Below, in pieces: positions 9,401 to 18,284 of a stretch of DNA of 54,589 bases (position 1 is its first letter; every line of letters begins with the position of its first letter). Under the pieces are notes generated by a model, which was given only the letters and a program-made list of their open reading frames with translations, had not been told where the DNA came from and did not search any database. Source of the DNA: Prevotella vespertina (lineage in GTDB: Bacteria; Bacteroidota; Bacteroidia; Bacteroidales; Bacteroidaceae); contig NZ_VVIQ01000016.1 in the NCBI RefSeq assembly GCF_009728485.1, positions 1 to 54,589 on the forward strand, written 5' to 3'. A program made the position numbers and the translations under genes.

Positions 9401-10217
9401 TGATCTTTGGACTACGGCTCAGATCAAGGGTCTTAATGCGTGAGTCGCTGACATTCAACACCTCCAAAAGAGGGTTCTGACTAAGATTTACAGAAGAGAC
9501 AGAAGTCATATCCAAGCTCAAACGGCGTAGATTAGGACAACCTGTAGGGTCACAAGAAGTAAGACTTACCGTGTGGTAAGCATCGAAAGACACAAGATTA
9601 GGGAAGTTCTTCAATGTGAAACTTGGTGAGATATGGCCTATCTGCGTTACTTCCAACACCTGGAGGTTAGGCAAACGACCAATCATCAACGGCGTTGCAG
9701 CTGTGAAGGGGTTATCTTCCAAATAGATTACTTGTAACTTCTGGAGCTTATTAATGTTCAAAGCCTGCAATGAGTTATGCTCAAGATTGAGAATCTTTAA
9801 ACCTAACTGATCGCTGAACTGGATTTGATCAATCTCTTGACCAGAGGCATTGAAATAGTCGATCTTGCTGGCATCACCATAGATCTTCACCCAGCCGTTA
9901 GCATCTACTTGCACAGAAACAGGCGATCCCTTCACAGCGACTTCGCCCTGTTCAGTGGTCGTCAAGTCGGCTTTTCCGACCTCAGCCTCTTCTCCGCCGT
10001 TACCGCCATCGACGCTAAGTGTGGTCGAATCGGTGGCTCCGAGAGATAGATAAACCATTGGTGTGGTTCCAGCACTGGTAGCCTTCGCATAGATATTAGT
10101 ATGGAAGGAGATAATAGGATCGCCCTCTTGTGCATGCACAACAAGCGGACATAAAAGCATCGCCACTATCCCTATGAGGAAAGATGACAGATAGGTAAAC
10201 TTTTTATTCATATCCAT
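6471..10217 (-). CDS. Giant secreted leucine-rich-repeat protein with type IX secretion tail
   Basis: The start is set at 10217 (MDMNKKFTYLSSF; 10211 is also possible) because an upstream in-frame start would run into the preceding gene. The 1248-residue product opens with a signal peptide ending near VVHAQ. It holds three blocks of bacterial leucine-rich repeats with consensus like LxxLDLSxNxL (roughly residues 130-380, 540-740 and 920-1070), separated by Ig-like or linker segments. It ends in a type IX sorting domain (VAVYSIDGKTIY ... GTYIVRVGNKASKI). Repeat proteins of this kind sit on the cell surface and bind proteins. It is the last gene of the SusC-to-LRR operon, 8 bases after the protease stop, so it probably helps capture protein or adhere to host surfaces. 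Confidence 0.88.
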   Translation of the reverse strand: MDMNKKFTYLSSFLIGIVAMLLCPLVVHAQEGDPIISFHTNIYAKATSAGTTPMVYLSLGATDSTTLSVDGGNGGEEAEVGKADLTTTEQGEVAVKGSPVSVQVDANGWVKIYGDASKIDYFNASGQEIDQIQFSDQLGLKILNLEHNSLQALNINKLQKLQVIYLEDNPFTAATPLMIGRLPNLQVLEVTQIGHISPSFTLKNFPNLVSFDAYHTVSLTSCDPTGCPNLRRLSLDMTSVSSVNLSQNPLLEVLNVSDSRIKTLDLSRSPKIKQLYASHSSGSINTDVKFDDINVRNCPLLTIFYCDGNNLTNLDLSRNPELFTFSCARNKLRNLDLTKNTKLYSVNVRYNYLDFVTLPQPGNWFEYYHEQNNLEVNPTYSVGSVVDLSSRVNRPSSTTNGVLYRVPKDDPTKPEKLSDDYYDYNNGKLTLKRALDDEVFIQYDNSVLKDYSLRTENFRIKTTAEFGQDDKAFSFVTGNAQGSAIKMAIGVKGATAAVPVKVKIDFGNGTKVEKTVVDELPTAVNVTGALNGSNVVTVYVPQDKQITSLKMDGVQLSKIDLSNLPQLRELALTHAAIDSVDLGYNNKLEKLDLSNNNMRKVSLKGPSTYFDKSILTDINLSHNNLETIEYNNITVVRHLDVSYNNLVKLGVNNADNLRSFDASHNQFNTMLLNHSELLENLNISYNQLSKFYVPANAPLKTLDIRGNFFTLANMPDYLALGQGKFLYAPQNPLEISTASPGIDLSEQYITKNGKVTQYKWKKSNNQVLAEGTDYTINNGSSKFKNTNTGRIYCEMTHEAYPDFKGVNVFRTTYTTPIPMPTNVLAEFTTVNQTDSVELSLASPVVGTSVYFEWSGDNNVYQYTLKDTYTRFRAKSKAGARVRVLVANPTDELSVFSVSNVQMENADLSKLGRTHAITLSNTGLESVKLPADAQYITQLNLSGNKLASFDVSKYPNLSFLSLADNKISSIDLSSAKKLELAMISNNSLTSIVLDNPILWNLDLSVNKLESIDVSKLPKLQQLFLASNRLTAVSVPYKKNPELTILNLVGNRLRFSTMPPANERVLKAGTRVQRFNKYSYNLQDPIKVECVDGKVDLSSEVTAGGKSTTFRWFVGKVQVIDGELQGEELELNESYTLENGVTTLKLDNPINNLVCVMTNLAFPSAVLHTDYVKYVPTGIDAVKTNEDVKIQFVAGGINIVGGENSPVAVYSIDGKTIYRAKAATADMHISLAPGTYIVRVGNKASKICLK

Positions 10218-10225
10218 TGAATAGA

Positions 10226-12601
10226 TTAATAAATGATAATTCGTTTTGAAACTCCGCCTGCTACTTGTACAAGGTACACACCCTTGCCCCATGAAGCGGC
10301 GTTAACATCAGCCTCATCGCCCACACACTGCTGTGCATGAACAAGCTGTCCAGAGACGGTATAGACGCGCAAACCAAACTGCTTAGCACCTGCGAGGAAT
10401 ACACGGAATGAACGATCGCCAGTCATGGTGATAACAGGTTCTGTCTTCTCAGCCACTGTCTTCACACCATCAATACCTGCTGCCATCTCACGCAACACCT
10501 CTTTCAATCCATCATAAGCATTGAACTTGCCCGCACCCCACTGTACAGGATCGCCTGTATGGAGCACTTTATCATCCTTAACAGCAGTCTTCTGGATAAT
10601 ACGGAACACATCCTCGTACTTCAATCTAGGATTAGCTTGAAGCCAAAGAGCAATGGAACCTGCTACAACAGGCGTTGCCATGGATGTACCTAACGTCTGC
10701 GCCCAGTAATAAGTCTTGTTCCCTTTCTTCAACTTACCCTGTAGTCCAGCATCAGTAACACCATTGGCAGGGTCGTCAACAAAGTAGCCATTATAAGAAG
10801 AAATGATAGCTGCTGCACCAGGAGCACATATATTAGGTAAGCTTCTGCCGTCAGCAATAGTGCCATAAGATGAGAATCGAGTGGCTTCTCCATCTGGATA
10901 CTCATCGATACCATTCTTTACATTATAGCCATAGACCCATCCGTCGAGACAAGGCCAGTGTTTGCGAACATTGTAACTGCCCACGCTAATAACATTCTTG
11001 GCACATGCCATATCACTAATTGAGCCATTGCGCGAACCTTTATCGAACCTAGGTAGACCATAGTTATCGAAGTAAACAAACTGTGCATCACCATAGGCAT
11101 CAATGCGCTGACCGGCTTTCTTGCTCTTAAACAAGAGTCCGAGCTTATAATTCCCATCCTTATTTGTGACTTGATTGTCGCTGGTCAGGAACTGAACAAG
11201 GGCATAGTAACGACCTGTTTCAGGGTCTTTCATTGATGCAAGACCGATATATCCGTCGAAAGCCTTTGCGAAGCCAGCATCTGTGGAAGCTCCACTAATA
11301 GCATAGTCACCACCTGATGAGATGGTAACGGGCTGACCATTAGTATTGTTCTTAACGGTGTATCGCTTAGCAATAGCCTTTGTTAAACCATTGTAAATGA
11401 TGACTTGCATCTCGAACTCAGTGGAGTCCTGACTATAAACAGCTACCTGCCCATTACGCAAGTTATAGTAGGTTTTGCTCGTCATCTTAAACTCTCCCTC
11501 TGACATTGGGCGTATGAGAGTTTGCTTAATCTGCTCTGGTTGATCGAACTTAGCCGTATATGCCACAGGATAACTAGCCTCATTACCTGCTGCCACACAG
11601 ATGATTACATCCTTACCACACTCTGCAAGGAACTTATTCATCACGCTTGTAGAGTCATGAGCACCAACGTTACTACCTAAAGAAAGGTTGATAACGCAAG
11701 GTTTAGGCTCTTTGCCAGATAGCTTCGCATAGTTGACAATGTCGTCAACACCCATTGCGATAAACATATCTTGCAAGTCGCCGCATGAAGCAACAAGCTC
11801 GGATTCGGGCGCACAGCCGTAGAATGGATTCGGACCAACCACTTGCTTGGCTGTTTGGTCAGTCACTCTCTGGGCATAAGTGATGTTTCCTCTATAGCCA
11901 CCAGCCATGATTCCAGTAGTATGAGTGCCATGGAAGCTCTTTTCAGAGTCAGTTGTAAAGTCCTTCTCTATCGAATAAGTCTCATCCTTGTGCGCCATAG
12001 TGTCCATCACAGCCTGTGGATAATAATTCTGATAAAGGTAGCCTTCCTTTGTGGCTGTTGACTTCGTTATCTTACTGATGTAGCCGAAACGTGTGGTGCC
12101 ATCAGACTTGAGAAAGTTGATATGGTTAGCCTCAATACTACCATCAACGATACCCGTCACAACACCTTTACCAGTGTAAGCCTGTGGGAGGTCGAGCCCT
12201 TGATGAATCTTGTCGACACCTATCTCCTTACGTACCACATCCATCTTCTGATACACACGACGTGGGAGTTCCATGCGAGAAACGCACTTCAGACTTGCAA
12301 CACGCTCTACATCAGCAACAGGCAAAGAGACAATTGCGATGTTACCACGCACACGGAGCACCTTTACACCTTCTTCTTCGAGTTTTTGCAAGGCATCATT
12401 TCCCTTAAACTCAACCATTGCCATAGTTCCTTTTGGCAACGATGTTTGGGGCTCATAAGCACGTGTCCGACTATTGTAAGTAGGTATAGAGGTATTGCGC
12501 ATACGTAATAACTCCATCTGACTCTGTAGGTCTAACTTGGACTGACCATGTGCAGTCCAAGCCAAACCAAGGCTTAAAATGGTTAATAAAAACTTTTTCA
12601 T
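10226..12601 (-). CDS. Secreted S8 subtilisin-like serine protease with type IX secretion tail
   Basis: The ATG at 12601 is used; a TTG one codon upstream lies directly after the previous gene's stop. The 791-residue protein has a signal peptide (to about AHGQ) and a prodomain of about 110 residues. The subtilisin domain shows Asp153 (GIVDGSIEA), His224 (FHGTHTTGIMAG), oxyanion Asn340 (AAGNEA) and Ser640 (GTSMATPVVAG). There is a large insert of about 200 residues between Asn340 and the GSISD region. The C-terminus is a type IX sorting domain (RVYTVSGQLVHAQ ... GVYLVQVAGG). It would be exported to the surface, and peptides it releases could feed the SusCD pair encoded upstream in the same operon. 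The triad is intact, so activity is expected. Confidence 0.93.
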   Translation of the reverse strand: MKKFLLTILSLGLAWTAHGQSKLDLQSQMELLRMRNTSIPTYNSRTRAYEPQTSLPKGTMAMVEFKGNDALQKLEEEGVKVLRVRGNIAIVSLPVADVERVASLKCVSRMELPRRVYQKMDVVRKEIGVDKIHQGLDLPQAYTGKGVVTGIVDGSIEANHINFLKSDGTTRFGYISKITKSTATKEGYLYQNYYPQAVMDTMAHKDETYSIEKDFTTDSEKSFHGTHTTGIMAGGYRGNITYAQRVTDQTAKQVVGPNPFYGCAPESELVASCGDLQDMFIAMGVDDIVNYAKLSGKEPKPCVINLSLGSNVGAHDSTSVMNKFLAECGKDVIICVAAGNEASYPVAYTAKFDQPEQIKQTLIRPMSEGEFKMTSKTYYNLRNGQVAVYSQDSTEFEMQVIIYNGLTKAIAKRYTVKNNTNGQPVTISSGGDYAISGASTDAGFAKAFDGYIGLASMKDPETGRYYALVQFLTSDNQVTNKDGNYKLGLLFKSKKAGQRIDAYGDAQFVYFDNYGLPRFDKGSRNGSISDMACAKNVISVGSYNVRKHWPCLDGWVYGYNVKNGIDEYPDGEATRFSSYGTIADGRSLPNICAPGAAAIISSYNGYFVDDPANGVTDAGLQGKLKKGNKTYYWAQTLGTSMATPVVAGSIALWLQANPRLKYEDVFRIIQKTAVKDDKVLHTGDPVQWGAGKFNAYDGLKEVLREMAAGIDGVKTVAEKTEPVITMTGDRSFRVFLAGAKQFGLRVYTVSGQLVHAQQCVGDEADVNAASWGKGVYLVQVAGGVSKRIIIY

Positions 12602-12604
12602 CAA

Positions 12605-14221
12605 TTATTTGATTATAACTTTCTTACCATTGATAATATATATTCCACGTGGCAACTTGGTCTCATTTACACGTGTTCCATCCAAACGATAAACTTCATT
12701 CTTGCCGTTTGCTGATTGGCGAACAGCCTCAATTCCAGTTGGATCTCCCTTAATATTAATCTCTAAGCGATCGCCATCCTGCAATGTTACCTCATATGAA
12801 GTACTATTAGGATAAATACTTGCAACCTTCTGACCATTGAGTTTTACAACCATCGTATTGGCGTCTGCTCCATAGGCAGAGAAGCGGAATGGATTGTCAT
12901 CAGATGTGAACATGAGAGTGTTATCACCTGTATTCATGGTGATTGTGGAGTGATCAGCTCGTTCGAAGTTGAAGCCATAAGGACTTGCAGAAAGGTCATC
13001 AATAACAATGGTTGCCTTCTTATCTCTTACAATCTTAGAGGTCTTGATCTCAACATTTGCACCATCGGTCAGATTCAACTGATAAGATCCGTCATAGCTA
13101 GCAGATTGTGGAATGCCATCAATCTTGACACTATTAATCTTACAACCAGAAACTGGTTTTAACTCAAAATACTTATTGCGCTCACCAAACTCGATGTTGT
13201 TTTCGCCTGCAACAAGGCTGACTACCTTATTTTGATAGCTTTGTCCACGATAGAGAGTGATATTCGCAGGAGTATCAACAGATACTTTGGCGTGAAGCAT
13301 AGCATACTTATGTGCCTTCACATCAATAGTGGTCTCGTCTGCAACAAGGTAATCATAAGAGATTCCATAGATGGTGATTTTCTTACCATTAATCTTTAGT
13401 TCGTCTAATGCATAGTCGTTAGTATTGAAGTTCAAACTGATCTTCTTACCTGCTTTCACTGTGAAGTTGCTAGCGAGGTAATTATTAACTTCTTGTCCAT
13501 CGACCATCACCTTGGATATAACTCCCTTAATTGCTTCATCGGAGAAGTTGAACTTGACAGGGCAATCAACATCTGGGTAATTAGCTTGAACACTGACAAC
13601 TGTGTTAGGAGTGAGCGTCACACGATATTCACCATCATTACTTGGAATATCCTTACCATCTTGTGTCACCTTATATATAGGTGCCCCGCCATAGCTAGCA
13701 GAACCTATCATAAGTGTGTTTTCAAGTTGATCTACGAATTTAATAGAGTTATCACCATTCTGCAAAGAGAGGCTTGTTTGGGTTTCAGCCAAGCTAGCAC
13801 GAACCTTTGAGGCATCATCCACTTTCAATGTAAAGGATACATCACGATACTCTTCAAAAGTACCTGACTCTACATCTACAGATATACCAGCATCAAGGTT
13901 GGCAACATAGATTGAGCAGCTCTTATGATAGCTGATAGGCTGGTCAACAGGGTCTTCTCCAAGCTTACTTCTCGTCACTCCTAAAAGGAAGCAACCTGTT
14001 TTTGCCTCAATCTGAATCGATCCATACTGTGGTACCTTCACAGTATTCTCACCATTTTGTAAGTCTAGTGGCTGACCATAATTGACACGTACTGCCACGC
14101 GACTAACGTCATCCACGTTAACTGTTATGGCTGTCTCCTTATTGTCTTCACCTTGTGCAAAGGTGTTAACAGACAGGAGTAACATGACAGCCAATAGCAT
14201 AATAGAGTATAATTTCCTCAT
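12605..14221 (-). CDS. Secreted repeat protein with type IX secretion tail, unknown function
   Basis: The 538-residue product has a signal peptide ending at about TFAQ and a C-terminal sorting tail (VYRLDGTRVNETKLPRGIYI ... KVIIK). Between them are several imperfect beta-rich repeats of about 110 residues, each with a VDD-x-S opening and a later LQNGDN or MNTGDN turn. They begin near residues 33, 130 and 400, with more diverged units between. No catalytic motif is seen, so a surface binding protein is the best guess. It is three bases from the protease start and 200 bases after the DUF4302 gene. That gap has no promoter box but holds a hairpin, so it probably shares the operon transcript. Confidence 0.82.
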   Translation of the reverse strand: MRKLYSIMLLAVMLLLSVNTFAQGEDNKETAITVNVDDVSRVAVRVNYGQPLDLQNGENTVKVPQYGSIQIEAKTGCFLLGVTRSKLGEDPVDQPISYHKSCSIYVANLDAGISVDVESGTFEEYRDVSFTLKVDDASKVRASLAETQTSLSLQNGDNSIKFVDQLENTLMIGSASYGGAPIYKVTQDGKDIPSNDGEYRVTLTPNTVVSVQANYPDVDCPVKFNFSDEAIKGVISKVMVDGQEVNNYLASNFTVKAGKKISLNFNTNDYALDELKINGKKITIYGISYDYLVADETTIDVKAHKYAMLHAKVSVDTPANITLYRGQSYQNKVVSLVAGENNIEFGERNKYFELKPVSGCKINSVKIDGIPQSASYDGSYQLNLTDGANVEIKTSKIVRDKKATIVIDDLSASPYGFNFERADHSTITMNTGDNTLMFTSDDNPFRFSAYGADANTMVVKLNGQKVASIYPNSTSYEVTLQDGDRLEINIKGDPTGIEAVRQSANGKNEVYRLDGTRVNETKLPRGIYIINGKKVIIK

Positions 14222-14336
14222 ACTATTTATTTTTATTGATTATTAATTAGTTCATCTCTTGTATATTTCCTCTTATGTTATTAAGCGGCATTTAGACTGC
14301 TATTTACTGATTAGGAATAGGTAAGGATAGTAGCAA

Positions 14337-14371
14337 GAAGAGGCACGCCGCATCTAGCAACGTACCTCCTC
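14337..14371 (-). other. Intra-operon hairpin between lipoprotein and secreted genes
   Basis: Bases 14337-14347 (GAAGAGGCACG) pair with 14361-14371 (CGTACCTCCTC) with G-U pairs and a 13-base loop. No T-run follows, so it is more likely an RNA processing or stability element than a terminator. It could set different levels for the import and secreted halves of the operon. Confidence 0.4.
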
Positions 14372-14421
14372 TCTGCTTATTTATCTATGAATAATCCTAT
14401 TAATTCCATCTCAATTCGTTC

Positions 14422-15732
14422 TTAATTAAAGTTGACAAGACTAATTCCCTTATTAAAGACTAGCTTGTAGGTAGGATCCAAAACAGATGTTAATGTTATC
14501 TTCGTTGGGTTCTTTGGATCATTGAGCGATACCTCATAAGCTGTTTCCAAACCATTCAGTTTGAAACGAACAAGTACATCTTCAAAACGGAATAACCGCT
14601 TAAAGGCACTATAGTTATTGTTTTGTGCTCCATTCAACTTGGCTGTTGCTGGCTCATTAGTGCCTATGAACGTAATGTGATTATCGTCATTTATCTCGTA
14701 ATCATATACTACTCGACCTCCAGCTTGACCAAACACAGCACCAATAGTGAATACTTCATCACCATCATAAGTACCGATGAACAAACTTCGGAATGGGTAC
14801 TTATTACTAGAAATAGCACTTGCATAAGCATTTACAGTCTTCCATACATCTACAGTCTGGGAGTTTGTTTCAGTCAAGTTGACTGTCCATTGACCAGAGA
14901 TAAGCGCTTCCACTGGTGAAGGATAGTATGGCATGAGCATAACGGTATTGTCGTTTCTGTCCGCCCACTTGTCATCTTCAGAGTAAGTGAAGTTCCTTAC
15001 GATCTTATCATGTACTTTCTTTGGTGTAAGTAAGTCCATTCCTTTATTGGTATAGATGAATGGGAGGTCGATAACAACACCATTTGTATCTGTTACCGCA
15101 ATGACATTATAATCCGTCTTAATGGCTTTTAAAGTGTCATTTCCTAGAACAAGACGATAGCGATCAGAGGCCATCAACGTCTTCATATAGTGTGCATCGG
15201 CGATGTAATCACTCCATGTTTGATTCTCAGGCACAGGTGTCATGACTATACGAGCCTCTCCCTTCTTACCTTGAAGAACAATACTATCCTTTGAGCAAGA
15301 CAACACACGGAATTCAAAGTCGCCTTCGAAACCTTTACCAGCCTGCCCTACTTGATAGCCATCGAGCTTTCCAACAGGATCAGAGAATTTGTGGAAGGCT
15401 TTATTGAAAGTGTCAAATGAGATCTGAACACCCTGAGACTGACTTACAGTATAATGTGACTCAGCTTCCGACATATCGGTTTCTTCCATCACTTTCACAT
15501 TCTCCGCCGTATCGAACTTACAGAATATGTTGTATCCACCATACTGCTCAGCACCATAATAAGCCATTCTCCATCCATTAGGAGCAGAGGCCAAAATCGC
15601 CTTTGTATTACTGATTGATTCAGCTATACGATTCGCAGAAGACTTGTCAAAGACACTATCTACTTCAGGTGTACAAGCGCCTAGCAGCAGTATTGATGTC
15701 AGTGCAAATAATAAACTATATAACTTCTTCAT
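14422..15732 (-). CDS. DUF4302-family outer-membrane lipoprotein
   Basis: The 436-residue protein has a lipoprotein signal (LLLGAC, lipid-modified Cys20). It then has the DUF4302 pattern: an early NGWRMAYYGAEQYGGYNIFCKF block at about 53-74 and a long beta-rich body. DUF4302 proteins are Bacteroidetes lipoproteins commonly encoded beside SusCD pairs and HExxH lipoproteins, but no biochemical role is established that I know of. Here it follows the zinc hydrolase gene by 12 bases, so the two are translationally close. A surface-exposed accessory binding the imported substrate is an inference from context. Confidence 0.88.
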   Translation of the reverse strand: MKKLYSLLFALTSILLLGACTPEVDSVFDKSSANRIAESISNTKAILASAPNGWRMAYYGAEQYGGYNIFCKFDTAENVKVMEETDMSEAESHYTVSQSQGVQISFDTFNKAFHKFSDPVGKLDGYQVGQAGKGFEGDFEFRVLSCSKDSIVLQGKKGEARIVMTPVPENQTWSDYIADAHYMKTLMASDRYRLVLGNDTLKAIKTDYNVIAVTDTNGVVIDLPFIYTNKGMDLLTPKKVHDKIVRNFTYSEDDKWADRNDNTVMLMPYYPSPVEALISGQWTVNLTETNSQTVDVWKTVNAYASAISSNKYPFRSLFIGTYDGDEVFTIGAVFGQAGGRVVYDYEINDDNHITFIGTNEPATAKLNGAQNNNYSAFKRLFRFEDVLVRFKLNGLETAYEVSLNDPKNPTKITLTSVLDPTYKLVFNKGISLVNFN

Positions 15733-15744
15733 AATCTAAATCTC

Positions 15745-16680
15745 TTAATTTAATGTTTCAAGATCCAAGCTACTTATCTCGCCCTCACGCCTTAATACAA
15801 TCTTACGTAACTTATCAATATCAACGCCCCAAGAGTCCATTAGGTAACTGCGAATCAATGATAACTTAGCGAGAATAGCATTCTTTCCATCTTCTTTTCC
15901 ACCTGCTGCGGTTACAGCCTGTGCCAATCTCTTCTGCCACATCTCGTCTGTATCGGTCACATAACATGCGAATACCTCAGCAAAGTCCTCGTTATATTCA
16001 CCACTGGCATAGCCTGTAACGAATCCTTCTGCACCTGATTTCAGATTGCTGACATTGACCCAGTCAGATGAATGATACTTGCCCTGAGAGATTGTACGGA
16101 AGTCTGTTGAATAGTTCTTGAGCTGCGTTAGGATATGAGCAAACTCATGGTGCATTGTGTGGAAGTATGAGAAATTCAAATCAAAGACGCCCGATGTGTT
16201 ATAAGGGTCATGCTCCTCAATATAGAGGTTATTGAAGTCAAGGTTGTTAACCTGGAACAAGTTCACACGTACACCACCCTCTGCAAAACCCAAGGTAATT
16301 GATCCTTGACCATTGTACTGAGCGGATCCAATGAGCTGAAACTCACGGAAACAATGCTCTTTCAAGAACGTTGGTCCCATTAACTCGGTATATGCGTCCA
16401 ACCAAACATGCTTGATGATCTTTGCCAAAGCGATAGAACGTTTCAGCTCAGCAGGCGTCACATTATAGCTAAGATTGGAGTTCTGGTCAACGTACTTGTA
16501 ATTAAATCTAATATTGTAAGGCTCGGTGTAATTTTTATACAACCACTTATCAAATTCGTTCTGATGCTCCGCTGTCTTTGTAGGGAATATTGAATTCCCC
16601 TTATCAACGTCATCGTTTGAACAAGCGACAGCCGTTAGCACGAGTACAGCTGCTATAAGCATTAACTTTATATTCTTCAT
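15745..16680 (-). CDS. Substrate-import-associated zinc metallohydrolase lipoprotein
   Basis: The 311-residue protein has a lipobox with Cys20 and a zinc-protease signature His178-Glu179-Phe-Ala-His182 (HHEFAHIL). A downstream NEDFAEVFACY segment (about 230-240) likely gives the third metal ligand, as in the putative zinc-binding metallopeptidase family encoded next to SusCD pairs. It sits 22 bases after the SusD gene and 12 before the DUF4302 gene. It is predicted to be anchored in the outer membrane and to trim peptides before or during import through SusC. The substrate is inferred, not shown. Confidence 0.9.
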   Translation of the reverse strand: MKNIKLMLIAAVLVLTAVACSNDDVDKGNSIFPTKTAEHQNEFDKWLYKNYTEPYNIRFNYKYVDQNSNLSYNVTPAELKRSIALAKIIKHVWLDAYTELMGPTFLKEHCFREFQLIGSAQYNGQGSITLGFAEGGVRVNLFQVNNLDFNNLYIEEHDPYNTSGVFDLNFSYFHTMHHEFAHILTQLKNYSTDFRTISQGKYHSSDWVNVSNLKSGAEGFVTGYASGEYNEDFAEVFACYVTDTDEMWQKRLAQAVTAAGGKEDGKNAILAKLSLIRSYLMDSWGVDIDKLRKIVLRREGEISSLDLETLN

Positions 16681-16702
16681 ATTATATTACCTCCTTCATC
16701 GT

Positions 16703-18259
16703 TTAGTTACGTGGATTAGCTTGTAGTCCACTATTGATAACATCGGATGGCAACTGTATAGCACCACGTAAATCTCCAGCCACGAAATAGATTGGATCTT
16801 CACCATCTATGCGGTGCGTAATCTCAATACCATAGCGTTTAATATCCTGGAAACGCAATCCCTGCTGCCAAGTCTCTATACGACGCATCTGCAAGAGGGC
16901 GTAAAGCATATTGGTCTGTGTGCCATCTTCTACGCTAAAGCCTTGTGGATGTAATGGTTTCTTAACACCCATCTGTGCATCCATCATCACCTTTGCAGGA
17001 ACTGTTGAAAGCCCATTAAAGAAGCTGTTGATTGATGCCTCGGTCAGAGTAGGACGTGTTGCAGAACCCACAGTCTCCTCTGTGTGTGATACAACCCACG
17101 CATTCATATCAGCCAAAGCTGCTGTGTAATTCTTCAACAAGATCTCTGCCTCTGCACGTACCAATAGTGTTTCATCAGCCGTCAACACTGCATCCAAACT
17201 ATGGACATAGCCTGTCGTCTTTGCTGCATTGGTGTACTGTATCTCGGACATAATCTTTGGGAAGAACGTAAGCTGTGTATTACCATAGAGCATACGAGAC
17301 TGATACAGCGTGTTATTCTGTGAACCTCTACCCCATGGCATAGGTGCCCAGAAGAGTTCTTTCTCTACCAATAACTGTGCAAAGTTGAAGCGGAGAGCAC
17401 CCGAGCTGATCAACCGTCCCAATGAAGAGTAAGCTGTTTGAAGCATGTAATTAGCCTTCTCACTCGAACTAATGTAGGCATTGTGGATATCTATCGAACC
17501 ACTGAGTGTCTTATAATGTGCCCAATTACGCAAATCAGCTGATGGTGTTGAACCCAACGCCTTAGTAGCATAATCGATTGCTTTCTGCCACTGTCCATAA
17601 TAGAGATTGAAGCGAGCTGCGAAGGCATAAGCCGCACGACTGTTGAAGTGATACTTAGGAGCTGTCAAGTAACTATCGTCCAGTAACGGCAGAGCTTCTT
17701 CAATGTCTGCATTGATATTCTCGTATAGTTGCTTCAAAGTTCCGCGTTCGTTAACAGATACTCCAGGCTCCTTTGGATAAGGAAGACCTAAGTATTGGTC
17801 GGCTTTCGTACCATCGTATGCCATACAGAAGATGTTTGAAAGGCGGAACATTGTCCATGCTCTGCACAGCAAGGCTTCAGCACGTACTGGTGAAGGATCG
17901 CGATCTTTCACCTTACTAAGGCTTGCTAACACCTCGTTGGCATGCCCTACTGCGAGGTAAGAATTATTCCACACGCTGCGTGGATCATCATTTTCTGTGG
18001 TCGTAACAGGCTTCCAGCGATAGACTTCACTTTGGTTCGTTTGATACAAGAAAGTCTTACCATTGTCCATGACGTTATCGCTACTCCATTCCATTAGAAA
18101 GGCTGGAGAACCCTCTGCATAGGCTGAAGCTACGAGCTTCTTTGCTTTCTCAAAGGTATTAACCTCTGCTCGATCATCAGGCAACTTATCTAGGAAGTCG
18201 TTGCAAGAGGATAGGGCAATAAGCCCTAATCCAGCAAGCAGTATATTTAAATTCTTCAT
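16703..18259 (-). CDS. SusD/RagB-family nutrient-binding outer-membrane lipoprotein
   Basis: The start MKNLNILLAG at 18259 is chosen because it begins a proper lipoprotein signal (LIALSSC, Cys near residue 18); a longer frame reaches back into the susC stop region. The mature protein shows the SusD-like N-terminus CNDFLDKLPDD, TPR-like helices (ALLCRAWTMFRLSNIF, AAYAFAARFNLYYGQW) and the C-terminal RRIETWQQGLRFQDIKRYGI block typical of SusD/RagB. SusD forms a hinged lid on its SusC partner and captures substrate. The partner is encoded 25 bases upstream. Given the neighbouring protease and metallohydrolase, peptides are a more likely cargo than glycans, as with RagAB. Confidence 0.95.
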   Translation of the reverse strand: MKNLNILLAGLGLIALSSCNDFLDKLPDDRAEVNTFEKAKKLVASAYAEGSPAFLMEWSSDNVMDNGKTFLYQTNQSEVYRWKPVTTTENDDPRSVWNNSYLAVGHANEVLASLSKVKDRDPSPVRAEALLCRAWTMFRLSNIFCMAYDGTKADQYLGLPYPKEPGVSVNERGTLKQLYENINADIEEALPLLDDSYLTAPKYHFNSRAAYAFAARFNLYYGQWQKAIDYATKALGSTPSADLRNWAHYKTLSGSIDIHNAYISSSEKANYMLQTAYSSLGRLISSGALRFNFAQLLVEKELFWAPMPWGRGSQNNTLYQSRMLYGNTQLTFFPKIMSEIQYTNAAKTTGYVHSLDAVLTADETLLVRAEAEILLKNYTAALADMNAWVVSHTEETVGSATRPTLTEASINSFFNGLSTVPAKVMMDAQMGVKKPLHPQGFSVEDGTQTNMLYALLQMRRIETWQQGLRFQDIKRYGIEITHRIDGEDPIYFVAGDLRGAIQLPSDVINSGLQANPRN

Positions 18260-18284
18260 GTTCTTGTCTATATATAATAATGTG

